Below are positions 28,930-38,751 of a stretch of 64,000 bases of DNA, piece after piece. The DNA comes from Komagataeibacter nataicola. GTDB lineage: Bacteria > Pseudomonadota > Alphaproteobacteria > Acetobacterales > Acetobacteraceae. The stretch is taken from the NCBI RefSeq assembly GCF_003207795.1, contig NZ_NIRT01000001.1:62001-126000 (forward strand), written 5' to 3'. A program made the translations under genes and the position numbers. The notes under the pieces were generated by a model. The model was given only the letters and a program-made list of their open reading frames with translations. It ran no database searches and had not been told where the DNA came from. How positions within the stretch are numbered: the first letter of the stretch is position 1; each line of letters starts with the position of its first letter.

Positions 28930-29835
28930 TTATTTCACCGCGGCCAGCAGCAGGTCACGCAGCACGCCCCGCGCCGCGTCAACCGACATGCGCTCGAGCA
29001 CAAGCGCATTGGGCTGCCCGCCTGAAAGCCGGGAAAGCTGGATGACAGTCATGCCACGGGTAAACGTGCCACAGCATTCCACAGCCACATGGGCCAGATG
29101 GCCGCTGAACAGGGTGGGGGCCACCAGCGCCAGCAGGGGGGCGGCAGCGGCCAGCGCCAGATCCACCCCGTTGCCGCCGCCGCGGCCCATGCGGGCGGCG
29201 ACCAGATCGGCATGCACCCGCCCCGCGACCGAGGCCGGGTCACGGCCCATGGCGGCAAGCTGCTCCATCCACACCGCATCGGCCACGAAGCGGGACGTGC
29301 AGTCGAGCGGCACAAGGGTGACCGGCACGCCCATCCCCAGCACAATGGACGCGGCCTCGGGGTCGGTTGCGATATTGTGTTCGGCTACCGTCGTCGCATT
29401 GCCCGGCACGTGAAAGGCGCCGCCCGCCATGACCACGCCATGCAGATGCGCCGCCAGATCGGGGGCCTGCACCATGGCAAGCGCCAGCGTGCCCAGCGGG
29501 CCGCTACAGCATACCGTCACGCTATCGGCCGGGCAGGCGCGTATGGCCTGCACCATCTGCGCCGCCCCCAGCCCGTCATGGCCCGCAGGCAGGCTGCGCC
29601 CCACGTTATGGAGCGGCACCATCGGGCCGGGCACGCCTGCATAAACGCCCACATCCGCCAGGCCGTGCTGATCGAGCATGTCGCGCGCATGGGCCATGGC
29701 GACCCCGACCTCCGTGCCCGCACCACTGAACAGCACGCCCACCACGCGCACATGCGCGGAAAGCTGAAGAGCGGCCAGCAGGGTTGCCGCGGCCTGCGCG
29801 CCGGGTGTCAGATCAAGAATGATGGGGCGTGTCAT
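28930..29835 (-). CDS. nucleoside hydrolase-like protein with altered metal site
   Basis: 301 residues of the inosine-uridine nucleoside hydrolase fold. It keeps the middle and late family features (SGPLGTLALAM, GAFHVPGNATTVAEHNIATDPEAA near 145-170, LVPLDCTSRFV, TRGMTVI and the final VDAARGVL), yet the N-terminal calcium motif, normally DTDPGxDDA, reads DLTPGAQAA at residues 8-16, with the two paired Asp replaced by Gln/Ala. The usual TVxGN loop also reads LFSGAGT. Without these aspartates classical N-ribosyl hydrolysis is unlikely. It may bind a ligand or use a different site. The ATG at 29835 is chosen for AGG spacing. A dispersed repeat separates it from the ABC permease. Confidence 0.8.
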   Translation of the reverse strand: MTRPIILDLTPGAQAAATLLAALQLSAHVRVVGVLFSGAGTEVGVAMAHARDMLDQHGLADVGVYAGVPGPMVPLHNVGRSLPAGHDGLGAAQMVQAIRACPADSVTVCCSGPLGTLALAMVQAPDLAAHLHGVVMAGGAFHVPGNATTVAEHNIATDPEAASIVLGMGVPVTLVPLDCTSRFVADAVWMEQLAAMGRDPASVAGRVHADLVAARMGRGGGNGVDLALAAAAPLLALVAPTLFSGHLAHVAVECCGTFTRGMTVIQLSRLSGGQPNALVLERMSVDAARGVLRDLLLAAVK

Positions 29836-29950
29836 GGGCATCCTGTCCTGCATGGGTTGCGCGGTGTGGGGATGGTGGTGGCCTGTTACAACAGTTCCGT
29901 CAACCATGGCCTGCCGGGTGAGGTAAAAAGCTGGCGCGGCAGACATAGAG

Positions 29951-30029
29951 AAGTTTTTGGTGAAGCGTTTTCCCGGAAAGCTTCAAAGAACACCGTCTTT
30001 TTTGAAAAAAGGCGGCATCCAAAAACTTT
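29951..30029 (-). repeat. dispersed hairpin repeat, copy B (inverted orientation)
   Basis: Opposite orientation to copy A: it opens AAGTTTTTGGTGAAGCG, holds a GAAGC/GCTTC-like hairpin and a CCGTCTTTTTT/AAAAAAGGCGG hairpin and closes CATCCAAAAACTTT. The 11-base ends AAGTTTTTGG and CCAAAAACTT are perfect inverted repeats. Between the permease and nucleoside hydrolase genes. Confidence 0.88.
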
Positions 30030-30041
30030 CAGAACGATATA

Positions 30042-30824
30042 TCAATCAATATCCGCATGGGGCGGTTGCCAGTACAGCGCACGCGCCAGAAGCCTGTCCA
30101 CTCCCCACCACAGCAGCACGGTCATGACTGCCAGCACGGCAAGGGCTGCAAACATGAGGTCGGTCTGGAAGCGGGTATTTGCCGTCTGCATCAGAAAACC
30201 AAGGCCGGAGGATGCGCCCACCCATTCCCCCACCACTGCGCCTATGGGCGCAATGGCCGTGGCCATGCGCACGCCTGTGGCAAAGGCGGGCATGGCGGCG
30301 GGCAGGCGTATATGCACCAGCACGCGCCAGCGCGTGGCCCCCATGGTGCGGGCCAGATCCATCCACCCCGCCTCGGTCTGGCGCAGGCCATCGCCAAGTG
30401 CTGATGTGACGGGAAAGAAAATGACCAGCACCGCCATCACCACCTTGGACGCCATGCCGAATCCGAACCACAGCACCAGCAGCGGCGCGAGCGCGAAAAC
30501 CGGCACGGCCTGGCTGAGCAGCACCATCGGCATGACCCATCGCCGCAGGGGCGCCCATAACGCCATGGCGATGGCAAGCGCGCTGCCTGCCCCGACGCCG
30601 ATGCCAAGGCCAAGCAGCGTCTCCTCCAGCGTGGTCACGGCCGCAGGTTCAAGCTGGGCGCGACCCGACCACAATGCCCGCGCCACGGCATCGGGCGCAG
30701 GCAGCATATAGGGCGGCACATGCCCCCACCGTGCCAGCGCACCCCACAGCGCCACCAGCCCGGCGCAGGTCAGCACCGGGCGCAACACCGCCATGCCGCG
30801 ACGGGAGAAAACGGGTCGTGTCAT
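30042..30824 (-). CDS. thiX: ABC transporter permease, ThiX/HMP-type
   Basis: 260 residues with six hydrophobic helices (TauC/SsuC/ThiX class). The EAA loop is WMDLARTMGATRWRVLVHIRLPAAMPAF near 150. GEWVGASSGLGFLMQTA near 198 is typical of ThiX/SsuC. ATG 30824 has AGGTGGGGG upstream; an in-frame ATG at 30887 is an alternative. The partner ATPase is upstream (31041-31766). No substrate-binding protein is beside it. The thiamine-precursor (hydroxymethylpyrimidine) assignment is by resemblance and is not certain; taurine or sulfonate types are close relatives. Confidence 0.72.
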   Translation of the reverse strand: MTRPVFSRRGMAVLRPVLTCAGLVALWGALARWGHVPPYMLPAPDAVARALWSGRAQLEPAAVTTLEETLLGLGIGVGAGSALAIAMALWAPLRRWVMPMVLLSQAVPVFALAPLLVLWFGFGMASKVVMAVLVIFFPVTSALGDGLRQTEAGWMDLARTMGATRWRVLVHIRLPAAMPAFATGVRMATAIAPIGAVVGEWVGASSGLGFLMQTANTRFQTDLMFAALAVLAVMTVLLWWGVDRLLARALYWQPPHADID

Positions 30825-31040
30825 CGCCCCCACCTGCGCCGCCCGCATGGTGGCGCGTGCCGCCTCGATGCACCAGCCACAGGGCATGGCAACCCCACGG
30901 TGCGATGGGAGATGGTTCCTGTCATGACCCCTGCCCTCACTACAGATGCGGTCGCATGACAGGTGAGGGAGCGCATCATTGCGCCTCCCCCCGCAGCCGG
31001 TGCGACTGCACCCATGCCACCGTCATATGGATGGAGCATG

Positions 31041-31766
31041 TCATTGCATCATCCGCCGCAGCAGGCTGGCCTGCGCGCTCAGCACCGCCGGGGCGTCGAC
31101 CGGGCGCGGCGCGGCCCCCTCGGGCACGGCCAGGCTGGTAATGGTGGCGGGGTTGCCTGCCATGAGCAGCATGGCATCGGCCAGGCGGCAGGCCTCGAGC
31201 GGGTCATGGGTAATCAGCACCACGGTGCGGGCGGCCAGCATGCGCCCGGCCAGATCCTGCATGCGGGCACGCGTTATGCTGTCGAGCGCGGAAAAGGGTT
31301 CATCCATCAGTACCACGGGGCGATTTTCATACAGCACCCGCGCCAGGGCCGCGCGCTGGCGCATGCCGCCAGACAAGGCAGCAGGCAACGCGGCCGCCTG
31401 ATCGGCCAGCCCCACGCAGCCCAGCAGGTGGCGCGCGCGGTCAAGATCGGGCCGCTCGCCACGCAGGCGCGCACCCAGTGTTACGTTATCGAGCACACTG
31501 GCCCAGGGCAGCAGCAGGTCCTGCTGGCCCATCCACGCCACCCTCCCCGCAAGGGGCAGGTCGTCATCGGCCGTAATGCGCCCGTAATCCGGCGCCGCCA
31601 GCCCACCGATCATGCGTAGCAGCGAGGTCTTGCCCACCCCGCTTGCGCCAAGCAGCACGGTCATGTGCCCGGCGGCAACAAGCAGGTCCAGCCCGCGGAA
31701 CAGCGGGGCGTTGCCAAAGTCCAGCCCGACGCCTTCAAGCCGGATACCGGGGGGCGGCGGTGTCAT
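31041..31766 (-). CDS. thiZ: ABC transporter ATP-binding protein, ThiZ-like
   Basis: 241 residues. Walker [10 protein letters not shown] near 40, Q-loop [16 protein letters not shown], signature [15 protein letters not shown] near 130 and Walker [17 protein letters not shown] near 152. The 'QQDLLLPW' wording with a short ATPase is characteristic of the ThiZ/HMP class. It overlaps rnhA by four bases, and the permease follows after a 216-base gap (152 to the alternative start). No substrate-binding ThiY is near. Confidence 0.78.
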   Translation of the reverse strand: MTPPPPGIRLEGVGLDFGNAPLFRGLDLLVAAGHMTVLLGASGVGKTSLLRMIGGLAAPDYGRITADDDLPLAGRVAWMGQQDLLLPWASVLDNVTLGARLRGERPDLDRARHLLGCVGLADQAAALPAALSGGMRQRAALARVLYENRPVVLMDEPFSALDSITRARMQDLAGRMLAARTVVLITHDPLEACRLADAMLLMAGNPATITSLAVPEGAAPRPVDAPAVLSAQASLLRRMMQ

Positions 31767-32263
31767 TTTTTACGTTTGGGGTAGGCGATGCCCAGCGCGT
31801 CACGCGCGGCGGTGGCCATCTGGTCCACGCGCTCGTTATTCACGTCGCCCGAATGGCCGCGCACCCATTTCCATTCGATCTCGTGTTTTGCGCTGATATC
31901 GAGCAGCCGCCGCCACAGATCCATGTTGGCCACCGGGTCGCCCGCCGCATTGCGCCACTTGCGCCGCACCCAGCCGGTGCTCCAGCGGGTTATGCCATTA
32001 CGCACATATTCACTATCGGTATGCAGCACCACGCGGCAGGGGCGCTTGAGGGCCTCGAGCGCTTCCGCTGCGGCGGTGAGTTCCATGCGGTTGTTGGTTG
32101 TCTCCGCCTCGCCGCCCGAAAGCTCGCGCTCCTGCCCGCGAAAGCACAAAAGCGCCCCCCAGCCACCGGGGCCGGGATTGGGCTTGCAGCCGCCATCGGT
32201 CCAGATTTCCACCAGATCGGTCGCGTTCTGCGCCACGGCGGCCGGGGCTGCGTCTTCACTCAT
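31763..32263 (-). CDS. rnhA: ribonuclease HI
   Basis: 166 residues. It removes RNA from RNA-DNA hybrids. The catalytic residues are Asp23 ([12 protein letters not shown]), Glu61 (NNRMELTA), Asp83 (HTDSEYV) and Asp147 (NERVDQMA), with His137 in the flexible GHSGD loop. An N-terminal extension of about 17 residues precedes the core. Overlaps thrB and thiZ by four bases each; ispH-thrB-rnhA is a widespread alphaproteobacterial order. Confidence 0.97.
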   Translation of the reverse strand: MSEDAAPAAVAQNATDLVEIWTDGGCKPNPGPGGWGALLCFRGQERELSGGEAETTNNRMELTAAAEALEALKRPCRVVLHTDSEYVRNGITRWSTGWVRRKWRNAAGDPVANMDLWRRLLDISAKHEIEWKWVRGHSGDVNNERVDQMATAARDALGIAYPKRKK

Positions 32264-33231
32264 GCGGGGAATTCCTTACCCAGATGGGCGGCAAAGAATT
32301 CCATGCGCGCCAGATAATCAAGCGGGTTTTTGCGCGTGACCAGCGCATCGGGCGGGGTGTTGATCCAGTCATACAGCCGTGTGAGCGTAAAGCGGATGGC
32401 CGCCCCCGTGGCCAGCGTGGTCAGGGCCGCGTCCTCCGCCTCTTCCAGCGGGCGCACATGGCGGTAGGCCGCGATCATGGCTGCCGCCCGCGCGGGCACG
32501 AAACGGTGCGCGGCGTCAAAACACCAGGCATTGATGGTGATGGCCAGGTCGTAGGCATACCAGTCGGTGCAGGCAAAATAGAAATCGATGATGCCTGAAA
32601 GCGCGCCGTCACGGAAAAATACGTTATCGGGGAACAGGTCGGCATGGATCTGCCCACGCGGCAGGGTGGGGTTGTTGTCCGTGCCCGGCCATGCGGGCAG
32701 CACGCGGGCGAGAGTCGCCCCGATGTCACGCGCAAGACCAGGGCGCAGTTCATCGCCGCGTGCGCGGCAGGCATCAAGCAGCCCGGTCCAGGCCTGCGGC
32801 CCCATGGAGTTGGGGCGCTCGGTAACAAACCCCTCACCAAGCAGGTGCAGCCGGGCCATGGCGGTGCCCACCTGCGCACACATATCCACATCCACCGCCG
32901 CAGCCCCCCTGCCGGGCAGGAAGGTGGTGATGGCGGCGGGCCTGCCGCACAGCGCGCGCAGCGTGCGGCCCTGCCGGTCGGCCACCGGCAGCGGGCAGGA
33001 CAGCCCACGTGCGGCCAGGTACTGCATCAGCCCGAGGAACCAGGGCAGTTCCTCGGGGTTCACCCGGCGCTCGTACAGCGTCAGGATGAAGGTGGCCTCG
33101 GTGGTCTTCAGCAGGAAATTGCTGTTTTCCACCCCTTCCGCAATGCCGTGGCAGGCTATGGGCCTGCCGATGTCATAGCCTTCGAGAAACGCAGCCAGCG
33201 CATCTTCCGGCACTTCGGTATAGACTGCCAT
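32260..33231 (-). CDS. thrB: homoserine kinase (ThrB2 type)
   Basis: 323 residues. It phosphorylates homoserine on the way to threonine. The aminoglycoside-phosphotransferase-like fold shows [15 protein letters not shown] near 30, [12 protein letters not shown] near 196 (catalytic HxDxxxxN) and [19 protein letters not shown] near 212. Located between ispH and rnhA. Confidence 0.93.
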   Translation of the reverse strand: MAVYTEVPEDALAAFLEGYDIGRPIACHGIAEGVENSNFLLKTTEATFILTLYERRVNPEELPWFLGLMQYLAARGLSCPLPVADRQGRTLRALCGRPAAITTFLPGRGAAAVDVDMCAQVGTAMARLHLLGEGFVTERPNSMGPQAWTGLLDACRARGDELRPGLARDIGATLARVLPAWPGTDNNPTLPRGQIHADLFPDNVFFRDGALSGIIDFYFACTDWYAYDLAITINAWCFDAAHRFVPARAAAMIAAYRHVRPLEEAEDAALTTLATGAAIRFTLTRLYDWINTPPDALVTRKNPLDYLARMEFFAAHLGKEFPA

Positions 33232-33244
33232 GTGACGGTACGGT

Positions 33245-34243
33245 TCAGCCCAGCGGTGCCGGCAGGCGGAAGGCCACGTTTTCTTCCTTCACGGTAATTT
33301 CCTCGATCTCGAGCGTGAAGCGCTTGGCCAGCGCCGCCACCATTTCCTGCACCAGCGATTCCGGGGCGGAGGCGCCAGCGGTGATGCCCAGCGTGGACAC
33401 GCCATCAAGCGCCGACCAGTCCAGCGCGTTCAGGCGCGGCACCAGCAGGGCGCGCGGCGCGCCGGAACGCTCGGCCACCTCGCGCAGGCGCTGCGAGTTC
33501 GATGAGTTGGGCGAGCCGATCACGATCACCAGGTCGCAGCCCGGCGCGATCGCCTTGACCGCTTCCTGCCGGTTGGTGGTGGCGTAGCAGATATCCTCGC
33601 GCCGGGGGCCTTCGATCAGCGGGAAGCGGTCACGCAGGATGTCCACGATTTCCGCCGTGTCATCAACCGAGAGCGTGGTCTGGGTGATGAAGGCCAGCCG
33701 CGAGGGATCGGCGGGCTGGACGGTGCGGGCTTCCTCGGCATCGTTGATGAGGGTGACAGCACCCACGGGCAACTGGCCCATGGTGCCCACCACTTCGGGG
33801 TGACCGGCGTGGCCGATCATCAGGATATGGCGGCTTTCCGGCCCGCCATCGGCGAAGTGGCGCTCGGCCTCACGGTGCACTTTCGACACCAGCGGGCAGG
33901 TCGCATCGAGGTAGAGCAGGTTGCGGCGCATGGCCTCGGCCGGCACGGTCTTGGGCACGCCATGGGCCGAGAACACGACCTGGCCATCGGCGGGCACTTC
34001 ATCGAGTTCCTCGACAAAGATAGCGCCCTGCGCCTCGAGGGCCTCGACCACGGTGCGGTTATGCACGATCTCGTGGCGGACATAGACCGGCGCGCCATAA
34101 CGGCGGATCGCTTCCTCCACCACGCGGATGGCACGATCGACACCGGCGCAGAAGCCGCGCGGCCCTGCGAGCAGCACCTTGAGCACGCGGGGCGGGGCAT
34201 CAGCGGCGGTATTATCGGGCGTATGAATCATCTGGTCGGGCAT
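33245..34243 (-). CDS. ispH: 4-hydroxy-3-methylbut-2-enyl diphosphate reductase
   Basis: 332 residues. The last step of the MEP isoprenoid pathway, making IPP and DMAPP with an iron-sulfur cluster. Cysteines in [13 protein letters not shown] (about 32), [11 protein letters not shown] (about 115) and the [15 protein letters not shown]-type stretch (about 213), with [11 protein letters not shown] for substrate binding near 238. ATG 34243 has GGGGAACACC upstream. The pathway also feeds hopanoids, relevant to HpnR elsewhere in the window. Confidence 0.96.
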   Translation of the reverse strand: MPDQMIHTPDNTAADAPPRVLKVLLAGPRGFCAGVDRAIRVVEEAIRRYGAPVYVRHEIVHNRTVVEALEAQGAIFVEELDEVPADGQVVFSAHGVPKTVPAEAMRRNLLYLDATCPLVSKVHREAERHFADGGPESRHILMIGHAGHPEVVGTMGQLPVGAVTLINDAEEARTVQPADPSRLAFITQTTLSVDDTAEIVDILRDRFPLIEGPRREDICYATTNRQEAVKAIAPGCDLVIVIGSPNSSNSQRLREVAERSGAPRALLVPRLNALDWSALDGVSTLGITAGASAPESLVQEMVAALAKRFTLEIEEITVKEENVAFRLPAPLG

Positions 34244-34494
34244 GGTGTTCCCCAAACATCCGGCGGGCGGTATAGGATACGGGCCGCGATCTGCTACAGT
34301 TGCGGCGCCGGCATCCCGAGCGATGGACCCGGCCCTACGCAAACCACGGCAATGGCGCAAGCCATTTTCCCGTTCATCCTAACGTATTCTGCCATGCCTG
34401 TCCTCCCCCCTCGCCCTGCCGCCCGCACATCCCGCCCCGCGCCATGCCCGCGCCGTGGGGCTTCATCCACACCTGACCTAGCCGGAACGCCCGC

Positions 34495-35073
34495 ATGATC
34501 CCTGCCCCTGTGTCGCCGCGCCTGTGGCGCAATGCCCTGAAAATCTGCACGGTCGCGGGCCTGTCCCTGCTGGGCGCGTGCGAGGGCGAATCCGATTCGA
34601 TCGATTTCGCTCCGGCCTGCCCGGTGGTGGAAATTCCGGGCGAGGCAGCGGATTACTACCAGTACACCGGCAATGACCACGACGTGACCCACCTCGTGGC
34701 GCGCGCCAGCCTCACACGCGTGGTCGGCGCGTGCGAGCAAGGCCAGCAGCGCACCGTCATGACCAACATGAAGATCGGCCTGCATGTCGAACGTGGGCCG
34801 GCCTCGGGCGTCAATTTCGTCAACATCCCGTATTTCGTGGCCGTGGTGTTCAATGGCGAGATCAAGAGCAAGAAGGAATTCGTGGCCCATGTCTCGTTTG
34901 ATGACGGGCGCATGCAGGACCTGACCCACACCCGCAACATTCCCATCACGCTGCCGGTGTCGCGCCATATCCACAGTGACCAGTACCATATCGAGATCGG
35001 CTTCCAGCTCACCAAGGCGCAGCTTGACTTCAACCGCGCTCACCTTGTCATGCCCACCTTCCACAAGATGTAA
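34495..35073 (+). CDS. conserved lipoprotein of unknown function
   Basis: 192 residues. A signal peptide with lipobox LLGAC (Cys near 29) leads into a mature domain rich in beta-strands: VVEIPGEAADYYQYTG, TRVVGACEQG, NMKIGLHVERGPA, VNIPYFVAVVFNGE, HVSFDDG and EIGFQLTKAQLDFNR. I recognise no named domain; proteins like it occur in Acetobacteraceae. It lies directly before the OPT transporter with a four-base gap, so a shared transcript is likely. Confidence 0.75.
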   Translation: MIPAPVSPRLWRNALKICTVAGLSLLGACEGESDSIDFAPACPVVEIPGEAADYYQYTGNDHDVTHLVARASLTRVVGACEQGQQRTVMTNMKIGLHVERGPASGVNFVNIPYFVAVVFNGEIKSKKEFVAHVSFDDGRMQDLTHTRNIPITLPVSRHIHSDQYHIEIGFQLTKAQLDFNRAHLVMPTFHKM

Positions 35074-35077
35074 GGCC

Positions 35078-37018
35078 GTGCCCGAGCACGCAGCAGACAT
35101 GAAAGAACTGACCTGGCGCGGGGTGGTGATCGGCGCGCTGATTACCGTCGTCTTCACTGCGTCCAATGTCTATCTTGGCCTACGGGTGGGGCTGACGGTG
35201 GCTACCTCCATCCCCGCCGCCGTCATTTCCATGGCGGTACTGCGCGCGCTTGGTGGCGGCACGATCCTCGAGAACAACCTTGTCCAGACCCAGGCCTCGG
35301 CGGCGGGCACGCTGTCATGCGTGTTTGCAAGCCTGCCCGCGCTGGTCATGGCCGGGTTCTGGCAACGCTTTCCCTTTTTGCAGACAGCCGTGCTCACGGC
35401 GGCGGGCGGCATGACGGGCGTGCTGTTCACCATCCCTCTGCGCCGGGTCATGCTGGCTGACCCCGCCCTGCCCTTCCCCGAAGGGGTGGCCGCGGCCGAG
35501 ATCCTGCGCGCGGGCAACCATGGCGAAAGCCCCGGCGGCCTGCGCGCGCTGGTGCACGGCGGCATCCTTGCGGGGTGCTTCACCTTCGCCTCGGCGGGGC
35601 TGCGGCTGCTGGGCGATGGGGTTACGGCCTCCCTCACCTATGGGCTTTCGGCCTTCCGGTTCTCGCTCGGCTTTTCGCCAGCGCTGCTCGGCGCGGGTTA
35701 TCTCGTGGGGCTGGAAGGGGGGCTGGCCATGCTGCTTGGCGCGCTGCTGACATGGGAAGTCGCCATTCCCGTCATGGCGCACATGCTGCCACACCCGCCG
35801 GAGCTGCCTGCCGGTGATTTCGCCACGCAGATCTGGAAGGACAAGGCGCGCTTCATCGGCGTGGGGCTGATTGGCGTCGCCGCCATCTGGACCGTGCTGC
35901 GCATGGGCCGCCCGCTGCTGGGCAGCATGCGCGGACTGCTGGTGCGCCCGCCCGCCATGGCGGCACGGCCTGCACGCACCGATACCGACCTCTCGCCCCG
36001 CGCCATGCTGGCCATCGCAGGCCTTGTGGTCGTGACGATTGGCGGCATGTTCGTGGCCTTTTCCGCCTCCGTCGGGCTGGCATCGGCGCTGGTGGCGGCC
36101 CTGGCCGGGCTGGCATGCTGCCTGGGGCTGGGGCTGTTCGTGGCGGCGGCGTGCGGCTACATGGCAGGGCTGGTGGGGTCATCCTCCTCGCCGCTGTCCG
36201 GCGTCATCATCCTTGCGGCGATGTGTCTGGCCTGCGTGTTCGTGGCGCTGCGCGCGGTGGGGCTGTTTGCGGGCGCGGAGGGGCAGCATTTTGCCATCGG
36301 GTTCTGCCTGTATGCGCTGACCGCCATCACCGCTTCCGCCGCCATTGCCAATGACAACCTGCAAGACCTAAAAACCGGCCGCATGGTGCATGCCACGCCG
36401 TGGCGGCAGGAAATCGCCCTGCTGATCGGCTGCGTGACCGGGGCCATGGTGATTCCGCCCGTACTGAACGTGCTTTACCAGACCTATGGCTTTGTGGGCG
36501 CCATGCCGCATGCGGGCATGGACCCCACGCAGGCGCTGGCCGCCCCGCAGCCTGCCCTCCTGCTCATGATTACCTCGGGCATTTTCCTGCATCAGCTTGA
36601 CTGGAGCATGCTGGGGCTGGGGATGGCCACGGGCTGCGGACTGATTGCGCTGGATGGCGTTCTGCGCCGCAGCGGGCGCGGCGCACTGCCGCCACTGGCC
36701 GTGGGCATTGGCATCTACCTGCCCATGAGCATTTCCATGACGCTGGCCGTGGGCGCCCTGCTCGGCCATGTCATGGCGCGGCTGACAAAGGGGGCGGGCC
36801 GCCATCAGGGCACCATGGTCGCCTCGGGCCTGATCGTGGGCGAGAGCCTGACCGGGGTGGTGCTGGCCTGCCTGTCTGCCGCCAGCGGGCGTGACGCGCC
36901 GCTTTCGCTGCTGCCCGCAGGCGTGGGCGGCCTGCTGCCCCAGCTTGCGGGGCTTGTGGCCTTCGGCGCCTTATGCCTGTGGTTTGCCCGCGCACAACGG
37001 GGAGGCACGGGCGGATAA
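35078..37018 (+). CDS. OPT family oligopeptide transporter
   Basis: 646 residues with about 14-16 hydrophobic helices. The start has the family wording ELTWRGVVIGALITVVFTASNVYLGLRVGLTVATSIPAAVISMAVL, and GSSSSPLSGVIILAA sits near 367, a conserved OPT stretch. OPT carriers move oligopeptides, or metal-chelate conjugates, into the cell with protons. A GTG at 35078 follows the lipoprotein stop closely; an ATG at 35099 is the alternative. An M3 peptidase gene lies 51 bases downstream, which suggests import followed by cleavage. Confidence 0.88.
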   Translation: MPEHAADMKELTWRGVVIGALITVVFTASNVYLGLRVGLTVATSIPAAVISMAVLRALGGGTILENNLVQTQASAAGTLSCVFASLPALVMAGFWQRFPFLQTAVLTAAGGMTGVLFTIPLRRVMLADPALPFPEGVAAAEILRAGNHGESPGGLRALVHGGILAGCFTFASAGLRLLGDGVTASLTYGLSAFRFSLGFSPALLGAGYLVGLEGGLAMLLGALLTWEVAIPVMAHMLPHPPELPAGDFATQIWKDKARFIGVGLIGVAAIWTVLRMGRPLLGSMRGLLVRPPAMAARPARTDTDLSPRAMLAIAGLVVVTIGGMFVAFSASVGLASALVAALAGLACCLGLGLFVAAACGYMAGLVGSSSSPLSGVIILAAMCLACVFVALRAVGLFAGAEGQHFAIGFCLYALTAITASAAIANDNLQDLKTGRMVHATPWRQEIALLIGCVTGAMVIPPVLNVLYQTYGFVGAMPHAGMDPTQALAAPQPALLLMITSGIFLHQLDWSMLGLGMATGCGLIALDGVLRRSGRGALPPLAVGIGIYLPMSISMTLAVGALLGHVMARLTKGAGRHQGTMVASGLIVGESLTGVVLACLSAASGRDAPLSLLPAGVGGLLPQLAGLVAFGALCLWFARAQRGGTGG

Positions 37019-37069
37019 GCGGATCAGGGGGCATGGACGCAGGCCCGCTTTCCATGGCACCCTGCCTGC

Positions 37070-38743
37070 ATGGCCCGCCCTTTTGACAGTCTCGCCTTCC
37101 CCCGCCCCGCGCGTGATGCGCTGGCCCTGCGCTTCGGCCAGGTCTCGACCCTGCTCGATCAGGGCCGCGTGGCCGATGCCGCCTGCCTGTTCGATACGAT
37201 CCGCCGCGATTATGAAAGCTGGTCCGCCCTGGTTGACCTGCGCTTCGCACAGGACACCACCAGCCCGACGGCCAAGGCCGACCGTGACTACGCCGATGGG
37301 CTGGGCCCGTATGTCACCGCGCATGAAGTCACCCTCAAGCGCAGGCTGCTCGAATACCCCGACCCCACGGCGGTGGCCCAGGTCGTAACCCCGCACACGC
37401 TGGAACTGTGGCGCACGGACATCACCACCTTCGACCCCCGCATTGCCGATGCGCTGGAAGAAGAAGCCCGCCTGAGTGGTGAATACACCGCCCTGCTGGC
37501 CAGCGCGCGGGTGGAAATCGGTGGCCAGCAGGTCAACCTGTCCGGTCTCGCGCCCTATGCCGAGAGCACCGACCGGGCCGTGCGCCAGCAGGCCGAACAT
37601 CTGCGCTGGGCGTTCTTCGCCAAAAATGCACCCCGGCTCGACACCCTGTTTGATGACATGGTGCACCTGCGCCACGGCATGGCGCGCACGCTGGGTTATG
37701 ACAGCTACATTCCGCTGGCCTACCGCCGCATGCGGCGCGTGGATTACGGGCCTGCCGATGTGGCGCGCTTTCGTGATGACGTGCAGGCCCATGTCGTGCC
37801 GCTGGTGCATGACATCGTGCAAAAACGCGCCGCCACCATGGGGTGGGAGGTGCTGTATTCATGGGATGAACCGCTGATCGACCCGCTGGGCAACCCACGC
37901 CCCGCAGGCGGTCATGACCTGCTGATGGCGCGCGCGCAGACCATGTTCGAGCGCATGGGCGGTGATCTCGGCTCCTTCTTCGCCCAGATGCGCGAGAACG
38001 GCTATCTCGACCTCATCAACCGGCCCGGCAAGGCAGGTGGCGGGTTCTGCACGTCCTTCCCCACGGTGGGCATGCCGTTCATCTTCGCCAACTTCAATGG
38101 CACGCAGCACGACATCAACGTGTTTACGCACGAGATGGGCCATGCCTACCAGAACTGGAAAAGCCGCAACCTGCCCGCCATCGACCTGCTGTGGCCGACC
38201 ATGGACGCCGCCGAGATCAACTCGATGGCGCTGGAATTCCTTACCTGGCCGCATATCGACCTGATGGTCGAACCCGGACAGGGCGAGCGCTACCGGCGCA
38301 TGCACCTCATTTCGTCGCTCGCCTTCCTGCCCTATGGCGTGTGTGTCGATCATTTTCAGCACGAGGTCTATGCCCGCCCCGACATGACCCCCGCCGAGCG
38401 CCACGGCGTATGGCGCGAGCTTGAGCAGCGCTACCTGCCCTGGCGCGACTATGGCGGCCTGCCCCACCCCACCATGGGGGGAAGGTGGCAGGCGCAGGGG
38501 CATATCTACCGCTCGCCGTTCTATTACATCGATTATGCGCTCGCCCTGTGCTGCGCCATGCAGTTCTGGATTCGCAGCCACGACGATGCGCCGGGCGCGT
38601 TGAAAGCCTATGTCGACCTGTGCGCACAGGGGGGCGCGCAACCCTTTACCCGGCTCGTGCGTTCGGCCGGGCTTCAGTCCCCCTTCCAGCCCGGCACGCT
38701 GGCCGATGTGGTGCGCACCGCGCGCGCCCTGCTGGATGACTGA
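37070..38743 (+). CDS. M3 family oligoendopeptidase (PepF-like)
   Basis: 557 residues. Cytosolic zinc metallopeptidase with the motif His354-Glu355-Met-Gly-His358 (FTHEMGHAYQ) and the third ligand region INSMALEFLTWP about 26 residues later. The surrounding helical scaffold (VVTPHTLELWRTDI..., MARTLGYDSYIPLAYRR) fits oligoendopeptidase F. No signal peptide is visible. Paired with the OPT transporter, it probably trims imported peptides. Confidence 0.92.
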   Translation: MARPFDSLAFPRPARDALALRFGQVSTLLDQGRVADAACLFDTIRRDYESWSALVDLRFAQDTTSPTAKADRDYADGLGPYVTAHEVTLKRRLLEYPDPTAVAQVVTPHTLELWRTDITTFDPRIADALEEEARLSGEYTALLASARVEIGGQQVNLSGLAPYAESTDRAVRQQAEHLRWAFFAKNAPRLDTLFDDMVHLRHGMARTLGYDSYIPLAYRRMRRVDYGPADVARFRDDVQAHVVPLVHDIVQKRAATMGWEVLYSWDEPLIDPLGNPRPAGGHDLLMARAQTMFERMGGDLGSFFAQMRENGYLDLINRPGKAGGGFCTSFPTVGMPFIFANFNGTQHDINVFTHEMGHAYQNWKSRNLPAIDLLWPTMDAAEINSMALEFLTWPHIDLMVEPGQGERYRRMHLISSLAFLPYGVCVDHFQHEVYARPDMTPAERHGVWRELEQRYLPWRDYGGLPHPTMGGRWQAQGHIYRSPFYYIDYALALCCAMQFWIRSHDDAPGALKAYVDLCAQGGAQPFTRLVRSAGLQSPFQPGTLADVVRTARALLDD

Positions 38744-38751
38744 AACCGGGG

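Noticed and set aside
29089-30711. A 540-codon plus-strand frame spanning two genes and a repeat
   Set aside because: It crosses the antisense of the nucleoside hydrolase gene, a dispersed repeat and the permease gene; a real protein would not do so.
30825-31040. A TPP riboswitch between the ATPase and permease genes
   Set aside because: I looked for the conserved CTGAGA and ACCTGATC-type strings on the minus strand and did not find them.
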